Below are positions 11,821 to 25,658 of a stretch of DNA of 64,000 bases, piece after piece (positions within the stretch are counted from its first letter, which is position 1; every line of letters starts with the position of its first letter). The notes under the pieces were generated by a model. It made no database searches and was not told where the DNA came from. It saw only the letters and a program-made list of their open reading frames with translations. Made by a program: the position numbers and the translations under genes. Origin of the DNA: Thiothrix fructosivorans (GTDB taxonomy: Bacteria; Pseudomonadota; Gammaproteobacteria; Thiotrichales; Thiotrichaceae); the NCBI RefSeq assembly GCF_017349355.1, contig NZ_JAFMPM010000008.1, positions 806,001 to 870,000 on the forward strand, read 5' to 3'.

Positions 11821-12918
11821 TCAGTGTGGCGTGACGGAGAGAGTGAAATCGTCCAGATACAACGCTAAATTGCGGGGTGGTGCCCATTCTGCCCCTGTGC
11901 CACCGAAGAAGACGGCGAACAGGAAGCGTTCGATCTGAAGATTGTTGCTATTACGGAAGCGTAGGTCGTGTTTGTCTAGCACCGGTTTGCCATCCAGCCA
12001 CGTCGTGATAATGCCGTCACGTTTGCCGGGGGTGTTGAGGCGTACCAAGGTTTTGATGTGATACCACTGACCTTTTTCCACGGGGGGCATGTCCCACACG
12101 AGGAAGTCGCCGAAGTTTTTGGGTTGGTCAGGGTGATAGACGTATTGCCCCAGTTTGCCATCTTTATCCCACATCACGCGCACGCTCCAGCCATCGTTGC
12201 CGTTGGGTTTTACGCCGCCGACGCGGGGTTCAAAGCTGCCAATGCCGGGGAGTTTGCCACCGCGCACGAAGTCAAAATTTTCGGGGAATTTCACCCAGTA
12301 CGAGTAATACAGGCTGTCAAGCTGTGCGCCGATGTGCGGTTTCCAGTTGGCGCAATCCTTTTCATTGACACAACCGGATGCGCCTTTGGGGAGTTGGAGG
12401 CGCAAGGCTTGCCCTTGGGCGTTGCGGGCTTCAGCACCGTTGACAATGCTAACGTTGTTTAAACCCATGCTCCAGCCGGGGCAGTTCCAGTCGCGGAAGT
12501 AGTCTTTTTCGGTGTAATTGCCGGGGGTGTTTTGGTCGAACGTGATGCGTAGCGGTTTGCCGGAGGTGAGCGGGGTGTTGCCATCACAATAGGCATTGCT
12601 GTGGAAGGCTTTGTAGTAGAGGTTTTCCCCTGCTTTGGTCGCGGCGCGGGTGGGGATTTGCATACTGTCGAGATACGCCCACACGGGGTGATGGGAGGGG
12701 GGGCTGGGGTTGCCGTTGTAGAGCACCAGTACTTTGTCCCACTGCTTGTCGTGAGGATTCCATTGCAACTTGGCGGCAAGCTCGAAGGGTTGCGCGGTGT
12801 TGGTGGTGGGGACTGTGCGTACCCCGCTCACGCTGTTTTCTGCGAGTATCACACTCGGCAAGAACAAGGCGATTAGCAGAGTGATCAAGGATAAATGTGA
12901 GTAGTTTGCTGTGTTCAT
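11821..12918 (-). CDS. Secreted polysaccharide lyase family 14-like protein
   Basis: 365 residues from the ATG at 12918, which has an AAGG ribosome site. A signal peptide with a strongly hydrophobic core ends near ILAENS (about residue 26). The C-terminal half has the jelly-roll pattern of PL14-type domains: YYSYWVKFPENFDFVRGGKLPG, a GWSVRVMW strand, GQWYHIKTLVRLNTPGKRDG, TTWLDGKPV and the closing LALYLDDFTLS. Related proteins cleave alginate or other uronic polymers by beta-elimination. Substrate and activity are not shown here. It lies 8 bp upstream of the MscS-type gene, likely in one transcript. Confidence 0.75.
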   Translation of the reverse strand: MNTANYSHLSLITLLIALFLPSVILAENSVSGVRTVPTTNTAQPFELAAKLQWNPHDKQWDKVLVLYNGNPSPPSHHPVWAYLDSMQIPTRAATKAGENLYYKAFHSNAYCDGNTPLTSGKPLRITFDQNTPGNYTEKDYFRDWNCPGWSMGLNNVSIVNGAEARNAQGQALRLQLPKGASGCVNEKDCANWKPHIGAQLDSLYYSYWVKFPENFDFVRGGKLPGIGSFEPRVGGVKPNGNDGWSVRVMWDKDGKLGQYVYHPDQPKNFGDFLVWDMPPVEKGQWYHIKTLVRLNTPGKRDGIITTWLDGKPVLDKHDLRFRNSNNLQIERFLFAVFFGGTGAEWAPPRNLALYLDDFTLSVTPH

Positions 12919-12957
12919 GTGCCTTATCATAAACCAATGGCGCATTTCTTGCCTTAG

Positions 12958-16814
<3,857 letters not shown>

Positions 16815-16842
16815 CCTTTCGGTTTAAATCTGCTATCCTCCT

Positions 16843-16872
16843 ATGGCGGGCTTTGTCCCGCCATATTTATTT
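16843..16872 (+). terminator. Hairpin between eno and ftsB
   Basis: ATGGCGGG (16843-16850) pairs perfectly with CCCGCCAT (16857-16864) around a 6-nt loop and is followed by ATTTATTT. The interrupted U-tract suggests a partial terminator that lowers transcription of ftsB-ispD relative to the highly expressed eno. Confidence 0.5.
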
Positions 16873-16882
16873 CTGAAATACC

Positions 16883-17227
16883 ATGATTATGAATGTAACA
16901 CGCCTATTATTTTCAGTTCTCGGTTTATTGGCTTTTGTGCTGTTTGTGCGCTTGTGGGTAGGTGCGGGGAGTTACCCCGACATCGGGCGCTTAGAACAGC
17001 AAATTGAGCAACAAAACAAAGCTAACGATGAACAAGCCGAAGTCAAACGCTTGCTGCAAATGGACGTGGTAGGCTTATCCAAAGACGATGAAGCCGTGGA
17101 AGAGCACGCCCGTAGCGAGTTGGGCATGGTGCGTGACGGCGAAACCTATTATCAGGTGATTCTACGCACCGACCCTGAAGCCACCGCACCCGTGCCACAA
17201 GTCAAGGCAGCCCCGCATGTTGAATAA
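16883..17227 (+). CDS. ftsB: Cell division protein FtsB
   Basis: 114 residues. One N-terminal membrane helix (about 7-25) is followed by a periplasmic coiled coil rich in Gln/Glu (IGRLEQQIEQQNKANDEQAEVKR in outline) and the short conserved LGMVRDGETYYQVI segment. FtsB works with FtsL and FtsQ at the divisome. The C-terminal Pro/Ala tail overlaps ispD by 11 bp. A start at the second Met (16889) is also possible. Position between eno and ispD is diagnostic for ftsB. Confidence 0.9.
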   Translation: MIMNVTRLLFSVLGLLAFVLFVRLWVGAGSYPDIGRLEQQIEQQNKANDEQAEVKRLLQMDVVGLSKDDEAVEEHARSELGMVRDGETYYQVILRTDPEATAPVPQVKAAPHVE

Positions 17228-17939
17228 GGTGTGGGTAGTGATTCCCGCTGCCGGAGTCGGGGCGCGAATGCAAGCGGATCGCCCTAAGCAATACTTGCCG
17301 CTGGTGGGTAAAACCGTGATAGAACATACGTTGGCGTGTTTTGCGGAACATCCCGCTGTGGCAGGGATCGTGGTGGCGATTACCGATGGCGACCCGTATT
17401 GGGCAGAACTCACGTCGATTGCGCTCAGTGAGCAAGGTACTATCCATACCGCTCCCGGTGGGTGTGAACGTGCTGATTCGGTGCTAAATGCGCTGGATTA
17501 CTTGGTGAATACCTTGCAGGTGACAGCGGATACGCACGTTTTGGTGCATGATGCGGCTCGCCCGTGCTTGAGCCGTCACGATTTGGATGCTTTGTTGGCG
17601 GCTGGTGCGTCAGAAGCGGCGGGGGCAATTTTGGCAGTACCCGTGCGCGATACCATGAAACGTGCTCAAACGCATGGCTTGCGGATTTCCCACACCGAAG
17701 AGCGTAACGGTTTGTGGCACGCCCTCACGCCGCAAATGGCAGCGCTTGGTGTGTTGCGTGCAGCCTTGGCGGATGCGTTGCAGCGCGGTTTGGGAGTGAC
17801 GGATGAAGCGTCCGCTTTAGAACACGCGGGTTTGCACCCGTTGCTAGTTGAAGGTGATGCTCGCAATATTAAAATTACCCGCCCTGCCGATTTAGCGTTG
17901 GCAACGTTTTTCCTCTCGAACGCATCCAGCGGGCAATAA
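17217..17939 (+). CDS. ispD: 2-C-methyl-D-erythritol 4-phosphate cytidylyltransferase
   Basis: 240 residues. It transfers CMP to MEP in the non-mevalonate isoprenoid route. The nucleotide-binding start VVIPAAGVGARMQADRPKQY, HDAARPCLS and TDEASALEHAG are standard IspD motifs. It overlaps ftsB by 11 bp. Its partner ispF, often adjacent, is not present; the next genes face the other way. A strong hairpin terminator follows at once. Confidence 0.95.
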   Translation: MLNKVWVVIPAAGVGARMQADRPKQYLPLVGKTVIEHTLACFAEHPAVAGIVVAITDGDPYWAELTSIALSEQGTIHTAPGGCERADSVLNALDYLVNTLQVTADTHVLVHDAARPCLSRHDLDALLAAGASEAAGAILAVPVRDTMKRAQTHGLRISHTEERNGLWHALTPQMAALGVLRAALADALQRGLGVTDEASALEHAGLHPLLVEGDARNIKITRPADLALATFFLSNASSGQ

Positions 17940-17940
17940 A

Positions 17941-17970
17941 AAGCCCCGCATTGCACGGGGCTTCCCTTTT
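17941..17970. terminator. Terminator between ispD and glcF
   Basis: AAGCCCCG (17941-17948) pairs with CGGGGCTT (17956-17963) around a 7-nt loop, followed by CCCTTTT. It ends the ispD transcript and, with A-richness on the other side, may serve glcF as well. Confidence 0.8.
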
Positions 17971-17972
17971 CC

Positions 17973-18002
17973 AATGATGCCTCTGTTTAGTAAGGCATCA
18001 TT
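17973..18002. terminator. Second hairpin between ispD and glcF
   Basis: AATGATGCCT (17973-17982) pairs perfectly with AGGCATCATT (17993-18002) around a 10-nt loop. There is no clear U-run on either side, so it may instead protect the 3' ends of the convergent transcripts. Confidence 0.5.
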
Positions 18003-18022
18003 TCACCGACACTGAGCCAGTT

Positions 18023-19261
18023 TCATGCGCTGGTACGATCAAGCAAATGAATCCAGTGCATAACGGGCAAACTGCTGCCTTCCTGCAAATGCGTTTGGCA
18101 ACCGATATTCGCGGTAACAATCATTTCTGGTGTTTGCGCGGTCAGGTTTGCCAATTTGTTACGGCGTAATTGCTGGGCAAGTTCGGGTTGTAAGATCGAA
18201 TACGTTCCCGCTGAGCCGCAGCACAGGTGTTCATCCGCGACGGGAAGGAGCACGTAGCCGCAATCCGTGAGGATATTTTCTACCACACCTCGGATTTTCT
18301 GTCCGTGTTGCAGCGTGCAGGGCGGATGCCATGCTACACGCGTCGCGCTCGTGGGGGCGAGTTGCTGGTAGTTTTCTTTGATAATAATCTCACTAATGTC
18401 TTTGCACAGGTTGGCTATGCGTTCGGCTTTAATGGCGTATTCGGGGTCATGACGCAAGTGATGCGCGTATTCTTTTACCATCACACCGCAACCGCTGGCG
18501 GTGGTGACAATGGCTTCGATTGCGCCTTCTTTGCGGTATAGGTAAGGCCACCACGCATCAATATTGCGGCGCATGTAGTCGAGCGCATCGTCTGGCGCAC
18601 CTAGGTGTTGGCTGACTGCACCGCAACAGCCTGCTTTGGGTGCGGCAACAAGGCTGATACCGAGTTTATCGAGGACTCGCGCCGTGGCAGCGTTGATGTC
18701 GGGGGACAGAGCGGGTTGTACGCAGCCATCCAGCACCAAAATCCAGCGGTTATGACGTGCTTTCGGCCATGTTCCGGCGGGGCGTGGTTCAGTGATTTTA
18801 TTCGCCAATGTTTCGGGTAACAGCGGTTTGAAGGTGCGCCCCAGTTTCAGACCCAAGCCAAACGTGCTGCTATTGGGCAAGTAAGTGCGCAGGCGTTTAC
18901 GCAAGGTGTTATCGGCACGCTCGCGCCCTGCGTGTTGTTCGGCGAGATTGCGCCCGATGTCGAGTAACTTACCGTATTCCACACCGGAGGGGCAGGTGGT
19001 TTCACAAGCACGGCACAGCAGGCAGCGGTCAAGGTGTTGCAAGGTTTTGCGCCCGCTGTCGGGCGTGTTTTCCAGATGCCCTTCCATCAATTGTTTGATG
19101 AGGTAGATACGCCCGCGTGGCCCCTCATTTTCATCGCCTAACAACTGATAGGTGGGGCAGGTGGCGTTGCAAAAGCCGCAATGCACACAGCGTCGCAAAA
19201 TGTCTTCGGCAACTTTACCTTCTGGCGTTTGCCGCAAGGCGGTGAGTATCTGGGTTTGCAT
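18023..19261 (-). CDS. glcF: Glycolate oxidase iron-sulfur subunit GlcF
   Basis: 412 residues from the ATG at 19261, which overlaps the glcE stop as TAATG and has an AAGGA site; an upstream TTG start is less likely. Two [4Fe-4S] ferredoxin motifs lie at CVHCGFCNATCP (about 25-36) and CLLCRACETTCP (about 77-88). Two CCG-type heterodisulfide-reductase-like motifs follow (GCCGAVSQ and HLCCGSAGTY). The subunit passes electrons from the flavin subunits GlcD/GlcE to the respiratory chain as glycolate becomes glyoxylate. Glyoxylate can then feed malate synthase, which fits the mqo/aceA genes elsewhere in the window. Confidence 0.95.
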   Translation of the reverse strand: MQTQILTALRQTPEGKVAEDILRRCVHCGFCNATCPTYQLLGDENEGPRGRIYLIKQLMEGHLENTPDSGRKTLQHLDRCLLCRACETTCPSGVEYGKLLDIGRNLAEQHAGRERADNTLRKRLRTYLPNSSTFGLGLKLGRTFKPLLPETLANKITEPRPAGTWPKARHNRWILVLDGCVQPALSPDINAATARVLDKLGISLVAAPKAGCCGAVSQHLGAPDDALDYMRRNIDAWWPYLYRKEGAIEAIVTTASGCGVMVKEYAHHLRHDPEYAIKAERIANLCKDISEIIIKENYQQLAPTSATRVAWHPPCTLQHGQKIRGVVENILTDCGYVLLPVADEHLCCGSAGTYSILQPELAQQLRRNKLANLTAQTPEMIVTANIGCQTHLQEGSSLPVMHWIHLLDRTSA

Positions 19262-20334
19262 TACCAATCCTTGTACATGCGGCTGAGGTTGAAAATGCCG
19301 TGGGGATCCATCGCTTGTTTGAGGCGTTGTTGCACGTTGCGCATATTATCGGTTAACGGGTGGAACGGGTTAACCCCTGGCAAGCTGCCGCGATATACCG
19401 TGGCGTGACCGTCGCCTTTGTGCGCAATATTGCGGATCAGATTGACCGGAATATTGGTGTAGACCCAACGTTGCGAGCCACCCCATTCGACCAGTGAATT
19501 GCCTTCCAGACGGCTAATTACGCTAGTCGCAGGGGGGAAGGATAAACGCCAGAGAGGGCGGTCGTATTGCTGGAAAAATTCGTGCGTCTGGTTGCGCAAC
19601 GCTTGCCAAAACTGGTCAGCATTATTGAGCGGTTCGCCGCCGATTTTGCGGTGCGAGGCAAAAACGTGGCTAGGAACACCGCTGAGGCGTAGGTACAAAC
19701 AGCCGTCAAAATAGCAGGTAGCACTCAACGGGAAGGTGGATCGCCGCATGGTGGTGGTGAGTTCAAACGCTTCCTGACTGGGCATGTCGAGGGTCAAAGT
19801 GAGTTCGGTAACCGGGCGTGGCATGACTTTCAACGATACTTCCAGTATCACGCCGAGTGTGCCCATGGAGCCAGTGATCAGGCGCGAAATATCGTAACCC
19901 GCGACGTTTTTCATGACTTGCCCACCAAAGTTGGCGACTTTGCCGTAGCCCGTGATCAGTTTGACACCTAATACATGGTCACGTACCGAGCCTGCCCACG
20001 GGCGAGCAGGACCCGATAAACCGGCTGCGACTACGCCGCCAATGGTGGAGGCGGGGCTGAAGCAGGGCGGTTCAAACGCCAGCATTTGTCCGTTGGCGGC
20101 AAGTAGGGCTTCGATGTCTTGCAGTGGCGTGCCTGCGCGGGCGGTGATGCACAATTCCGAGGGTTCGTAGCTAATCACGCCGGTATGCGGCGACACGTTG
20201 AGGGCTGTGCCGCTGGTTTCATTGCCGTAAAAGGCTTTGCTACCGCCACCGATAATGGCTAAGGGTTGCTGCGCCGCAAGGGCTGCGGCGACCTGTGCTT
20301 GCAATGTCGAGGTTATATCGTTATCTGCGATCAT
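19261..20334 (-). CDS. glcE: Glycolate oxidase FAD-binding subunit GlcE
   Basis: 357 residues. The PCMH-type FAD-binding fold is seen in LAIIGGGSKAFYG, ARAGTPLQDIEALL, GGVVAAGLSGPARPWAG and VMKNVAGYDISRL. It is shorter than GlcD and lacks a full C-terminal catalytic cap, as expected for GlcE. It lies between glcD (12 bp gap) and glcF (1-bp overlap), so the three subunits are one operon read leftward. Confidence 0.94.
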   Translation of the reverse strand: MIADNDITSTLQAQVAAALAAQQPLAIIGGGSKAFYGNETSGTALNVSPHTGVISYEPSELCITARAGTPLQDIEALLAANGQMLAFEPPCFSPASTIGGVVAAGLSGPARPWAGSVRDHVLGVKLITGYGKVANFGGQVMKNVAGYDISRLITGSMGTLGVILEVSLKVMPRPVTELTLTLDMPSQEAFELTTTMRRSTFPLSATCYFDGCLYLRLSGVPSHVFASHRKIGGEPLNNADQFWQALRNQTHEFFQQYDRPLWRLSFPPATSVISRLEGNSLVEWGGSQRWVYTNIPVNLIRNIAHKGDGHATVYRGSLPGVNPFHPLTDNMRNVQQRLKQAMDPHGIFNLSRMYKDW

Positions 20335-20346
20335 GTCAGGCCCGAA

Positions 20347-21816
20347 TCAAAATCTTGGCAGTTCAGGATGGGAAAGCTGTCCGTGATGGACGTGCATTGC
20401 ACCCAGTTCTGCACAACGGTGCAAGGTAGGAACAGCTTTTCCGGGGTTTAATAATTCGTCAGGGTCGAACGCGCGTTTGACGGCATGGAAGACTTCGAGT
20501 TCTGCTTCGCCAAATTGCACACACATCGAGTCCAGCTTTTCATGCCCAACGCCGTGTTCACCCGTGATAGAACCACCGACTTTAACACATAACGCCAGAA
20601 TATCAGCACCGAAACGTTCGGCTTTTTCGAGTTCGCCGGGGCGATTGGCATCGTAAAGGATGAGCGGATGCAGGTTGCCATCCCCCGCATGGAAGACGTT
20701 GGCAACACCTAGCCCGTAGATTTGCGAGAAATCGTTAATTTTTTGCAGGACATGCGCGAGGTGCTTGCGCGGGATCGTGCCATCCATGCAGTAATAGTCG
20801 GGGGAAATGCGCCCTACGGCGGGGAAGGCGGATTTGCGTCCTGCCCATAGCCGTGCGCGTTCGGTAGCGGTTTTGGCAATGTGAATCGTGCCTGCGTGGT
20901 GGGCTTTGAGGATGGCGCTGACGCGGCTTACTTGGTCGCTCACTGCGTCTTCCGTGCCATCGAGTTCGCACAGCAAGATGGCGTTAGCGTCGAGCGGGTA
21001 GCCTGCGTGGATGAAGTCTTCGGCGGCGCGAATCGCGGGTTTATCCATCATTTCCAAGCCAGCGGGAATAATGCCTCGGCTGATAATGGCGGCTACCGCA
21101 TCGCCTGCGTCTTTGATGGCGGCAAAGTCTGCCATTAATACTTGCACGGTTTCAGGTTTGACGGTGAGTTTCACCATCACTTCAACCACGATGCCTAACA
21201 TGCCTTCTGAGCCGGTCATGAGGGCGAGCAGGTCGTAGCCGGGGGTGTCTTGGCGGTCATTGCCGATGGTAAGCAATTCGCCCTCGATGGTGACGACTTT
21301 GATTTCGAGGATATTGTGGACGGTTAAGCCGTACTTGAGGCAATGCACCCCGCCGGAATTTTCCGCGACATTGCCGCCAATCGAGCAGGCAATTTGTGAG
21401 GAAGGGTCGGGGGCGTAAAACAAGCCGAGGTGATCGACCGCTTGGCTAATCGCGAGATTGCGTACACCGGGCTGGACGCGTGCGTGCAGGTTGGCGGTGT
21501 CGATGGCGAGGATTTGCTTGAAACGGGCAAGGCTTAACACGATGCCATCTGCGTGGGGGAGTGCGCCGCCGGATAAGCCTGTGCCTGCACCGCGTGCGAC
21601 CACGGGAATTTTCAGGCGCGAACAGGTTTTCATGATCAGTTGCACTTGTTCGGTGGTGGTTGGCAGCACCACCGCCAGCGGCAAATGACGGTACGCGGTC
21701 AGACCATCACACTCGTAGGGGTGCAAATCTTCCTTCGCCGTGAGAATCGCTTCGGGCGGTAAAATGTCGTTGAGTTGCCGGAGCAACTGACGTTTGGGGT
21801 CTGTGGCAGTGTTCAC
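20347..21816 (-). CDS. glcD: Glycolate oxidase subunit GlcD
   Basis: 489 residues. The FAD-linked oxidase core includes VVARGAGTGLSGGA, the GGNVAENSGGVHCLKYGLT segment and, late in the protein, HAGDGNLHP and GSITGEHGVGHEK. It binds FAD and oxidises glycolate (and possibly D-lactate). First gene of the glcDEF operon. The 220-bp gap to the divergent serS gene contains a 17-bp inverted repeat that could be an operator. No glcC regulator is adjacent. Confidence 0.95.
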   Translation of the reverse strand: MNTATDPKRQLLRQLNDILPPEAILTAKEDLHPYECDGLTAYRHLPLAVVLPTTTEQVQLIMKTCSRLKIPVVARGAGTGLSGGALPHADGIVLSLARFKQILAIDTANLHARVQPGVRNLAISQAVDHLGLFYAPDPSSQIACSIGGNVAENSGGVHCLKYGLTVHNILEIKVVTIEGELLTIGNDRQDTPGYDLLALMTGSEGMLGIVVEVMVKLTVKPETVQVLMADFAAIKDAGDAVAAIISRGIIPAGLEMMDKPAIRAAEDFIHAGYPLDANAILLCELDGTEDAVSDQVSRVSAILKAHHAGTIHIAKTATERARLWAGRKSAFPAVGRISPDYYCMDGTIPRKHLAHVLQKINDFSQIYGLGVANVFHAGDGNLHPLILYDANRPGELEKAERFGADILALCVKVGGSITGEHGVGHEKLDSMCVQFGEAELEVFHAVKRAFDPDELLNPGKAVPTLHRCAELGAMHVHHGQLSHPELPRF

Positions 21817-21917
21817 GAATGGGCTGACCTTGTTGTAACGAGGGGCTAATGTAGCGTATTTCCAACAAAAACTGAATTTTAGCTGGATTTTTGGGGAATT
21901 GGGATGTATCTGATAGG

Positions 21918-21934
21918 CGGATACCTCTTATCCG
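21918..21934. promoter_or_regulatory. Inverted repeat between glcD and serS
   Basis: CGGATA (21918-21923) and TATCCG (21929-21934) form a perfect 6-bp inverted repeat with a 5-bp spacer. It lies about 100 bp from both divergent starts. It is a candidate operator only; no matching second copy was noticed in the window. Confidence 0.35.
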
Positions 21935-22003
21935 ATGACCGATGATGATGGTCTGCACCTCTGTCAAGTGTTGTGTGTCGAATGGTAATCTGGGTTAAGA
22001 TAG

Positions 22004-23308
<1,305 letters not shown>

Positions 23309-23322
23309 GAAATCAGTGAAAT

Positions 23323-23385
23323 ACTGCATCAACTTGATTCTGCGCAATGTAAAGCGTGAGCGGTAGCGTATGATGCAGTTTTTTT
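23323..23385 (+). terminator. Probable serS terminator
   Basis: ACTGCATCA (23323-23331) pairs perfectly with TGATGCAGT (23371-23379), followed by a run of seven T (23379-23385). The 39-nt loop is long. Inside it, TTGATTCTGCGCAA (23334-23347) matches one and a half arms of an FNR/Anr box (TTGAT-N4-ATCAA), which would suit oxygen control of ccoG, but the match is imperfect. Confidence 0.5.
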
Positions 23386-23422
23386 GCCCGTCCGGCACAG
23401 CCAACGATTGGATATTGCAACA

Positions 23423-24823
23423 ATGAGTACTGAACACGTTATTCAGCCTAAATCTTCCCTTCAACCGCGTTCGGTAGAAGGGCGTTTTCGTAACATCAAA
23501 ACGGGCATTTTAGTCTTAGCTTACGCGGTATTTTTCTTGCTACCGTGGATACGCTGGGAACGCGCGGTCGGCCCTGATCAGGCTATCCTGTTTGATATTC
23601 CGGGGCGGCGCTATTACATGTTTGATCTGGTCATGCACGCACAAGATATTTTCTGGTTAACGGCATTATTGTTCTTGGCGGCGGTGTTATTGTTCTTTGT
23701 CACGACGCTGTTTGGGCGGGTCTTCTGCGGCTATTTTTGTTTCCAAACCTTGTGGACGGATGCATTTCGTTTGATCGAACGGTTTATACAGGGTGATCGC
23801 GTAGCGCGGTTGCGATTGGATAAACAGCCGTGGAATATGGAGAAAATCCGTAAAGTCGGTTTGACGCATGGCTTGTGGTTGTTCTTGGCGATGTGGACGG
23901 GCTTGAGCTTTGCGCTGTACTGGGGCGATGCGTTTACGCTGACAGGTCAGTTCTTTACCGGTAATGCGCCATCAGCGCTGTATGGCACGGTCATTATCCT
24001 GATGACGACGACCTACTTGACCGCCGGTTGGGCAAAAGAATACGTGTGCTTACATATGTGTCCTTATTCCCGTTTCCAAAGCGTTATGTTTGACCAAGAT
24101 ACTATGATCGTGTCGTATGACATGAACCGTGGCGAAGGCAAAACAGGACGTGTCAAACCGATTAAAGAATTACGCGATCAAGCTACCCGCCAAGCACAAG
24201 GTCACGGCGATTGCGTGGATTGCGGTTTGTGTGTGCAAGTTTGCCCAACGGGTATCGACATTCGTGAAGGTCTGCAAATCGGTTGTATCCACTGCGCCCT
24301 GTGTATTGATGCGTGCGATGGCATTATGGATAAGCAAGGCTGGAAGCGCGGTCTGGTGCGTTATACCTCTGAGCATGGTTTAGAGGGTAAAAAGACCAAA
24401 ATCCTCAAGCTGCGTACTGTAGGTTACGGTTTAGCGACGTTGCTGGCAGCCATTTACTTGGTGTGGAGCATTGCGAGCAGCAAATTACTGGAAGTGACCG
24501 CTGTACAGATTCGTAGCCCGTTATACGTCACGATGTCGGATGGGCGTATCCAAAACAGTTACGAGGTTAAAATCAACAATAAAACGATGGAAGCAGCACG
24601 CTATAGCTTGGCGATTGAGAATTTGCCGAATGCCGAGATGGAGTTGCAGATCAATGATTTGAGCTTGAAACCTGATTCGACCATGCGTGTTTTAGCAAAA
24701 ATCCGTTATACTAAGCAGCCGGGTGAGCATGGTGCGAACCGTGACTTCCAGTTTAAATTGACCCCATTGGAAGGCAAGGTGACAGAGCCTGTCATTATCC
24801 CTTCACACTTTATGACTCCTTAA
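23423..24823 (+). CDS. ccoG: Cytochrome c oxidase accessory protein CcoG (FixG/RdxA)
   Basis: 466 residues from the ATG at 23423. Hydrophobic segments lie near 28-48, 75-97, 150-175 and 185-205, with a further one near 345. A polyferredoxin part carries CVDCGLCVQVCP and CIHCALCIDACD, and HMCPYSRFQ lies in the fourth membrane region. The C-terminal domain is Ig-like. CcoG reduces Cu(II) for cbb3 oxidase assembly. It heads ccoG-fixH-ccoI-ccoS. The structural genes ccoNOP are not in the window; serS occupies the upstream position. Confidence 0.93.
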   Translation: MSTEHVIQPKSSLQPRSVEGRFRNIKTGILVLAYAVFFLLPWIRWERAVGPDQAILFDIPGRRYYMFDLVMHAQDIFWLTALLFLAAVLLFFVTTLFGRVFCGYFCFQTLWTDAFRLIERFIQGDRVARLRLDKQPWNMEKIRKVGLTHGLWLFLAMWTGLSFALYWGDAFTLTGQFFTGNAPSALYGTVIILMTTTYLTAGWAKEYVCLHMCPYSRFQSVMFDQDTMIVSYDMNRGEGKTGRVKPIKELRDQATRQAQGHGDCVDCGLCVQVCPTGIDIREGLQIGCIHCALCIDACDGIMDKQGWKRGLVRYTSEHGLEGKKTKILKLRTVGYGLATLLAAIYLVWSIASSKLLEVTAVQIRSPLYVTMSDGRIQNSYEVKINNKTMEAARYSLAIENLPNAEMELQINDLSLKPDSTMRVLAKIRYTKQPGEHGANRDFQFKLTPLEGKVTEPVIIPSHFMTP

Positions 24824-24830
24824 AGGTTGC

Positions 24831-25652
24831 ATGGAAAATCAAAATATTGCGTTCACATTAGGGGTAGGCGTCCTAGCGTCGTTTGCCCTATTTTTCTTGT
24901 TTTACAAGGTGATGAAACGCCCCGGTAAGTTGGCATCATTGCTGACTTTCTTGGTGGTACAAGCGGTTTATGTGCCGGTTGCAGTGTTGCATTGGGCGAG
25001 TTTGGATGTGTTCGCTATCCATTTCGCGTTCTTTACGATGGCGGCGGTATTGCCCGGTATTATTGTTGGCAATAAACGCGGTGCAGCCGGTGATAAAGGG
25101 CGCTTCCATTGGGGTCCCGGCATTATTATTGGCTTTTTCATGATTTTGGTGGTGGTCGATTCCACCATTATTACCTTGGCAAACAGCGGCGCGAGTTCTG
25201 ATTTTATCCGCAAATTTTTGCCTGACCCGCGTCGTGAAAGTGCGCAAAACGTAGTCTCAGCCTTCCCCGGCACAGTGTCTAATGACTACCAAAAGAAATA
25301 CGATCTGTACAATAACTACATTGCCCAACTTAGGACGCAGAAAGAGCGCGGTTGGCAAGTGGCGGATGGTTGGCTGGAAAAGCCGCAACCCAGTCAGCCG
25401 ACACCGTTCCGTATCCATGTAACGGATAAAGCTGGGCAGCCAGTCAGCAGTGCCAAAGTACAATTATCGTTTTTACGCCCCTCCAATAAAGCGATGGATG
25501 TGAATCTGGAGTTATTGGAAGCAGAACCCGGCTTCTATGGTCAGTCCGTCGTGTTACCTGCCCAAGGTGCGTGGACGATGGTGTTGTCGATCAAGCGTGG
25601 CGAAGAAGTCCACGAAATCAAAGGCGAAACATGGGTCGGTGATCAACCGTGA
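24831..25652 (+). CDS. FixH-family protein with an extra N-terminal membrane domain
   Basis: 273 residues, clearly longer than the usual FixH of about 160-170. The N-terminal 85 residues hold three hydrophobic segments (about 6-26, 38-58 and 62-80). The rest is FixH-like: one helix (about 96-116), a PDPRRESAQNVVSAFPG linker and a beta-rich periplasmic domain with FRIHVTDKAGQPVSSAKVQLSF and APAQGAWTMVLS-like strands. FixH helps copper delivery or maturation of cbb3 oxidase. The gene starts 7 bp after ccoG and ends 6 bp before the ccoI start. The fusion looks genuine because the frame is open throughout. Confidence 0.8.
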   Translation: MENQNIAFTLGVGVLASFALFFLFYKVMKRPGKLASLLTFLVVQAVYVPVAVLHWASLDVFAIHFAFFTMAAVLPGIIVGNKRGAAGDKGRFHWGPGIIIGFFMILVVVDSTIITLANSGASSDFIRKFLPDPRRESAQNVVSAFPGTVSNDYQKKYDLYNNYIAQLRTQKERGWQVADGWLEKPQPSQPTPFRIHVTDKAGQPVSSAKVQLSFLRPSNKAMDVNLELLEAEPGFYGQSVVLPAQGAWTMVLSIKRGEEVHEIKGETWVGDQP

Positions 25653-25658
25653 GTGTGT

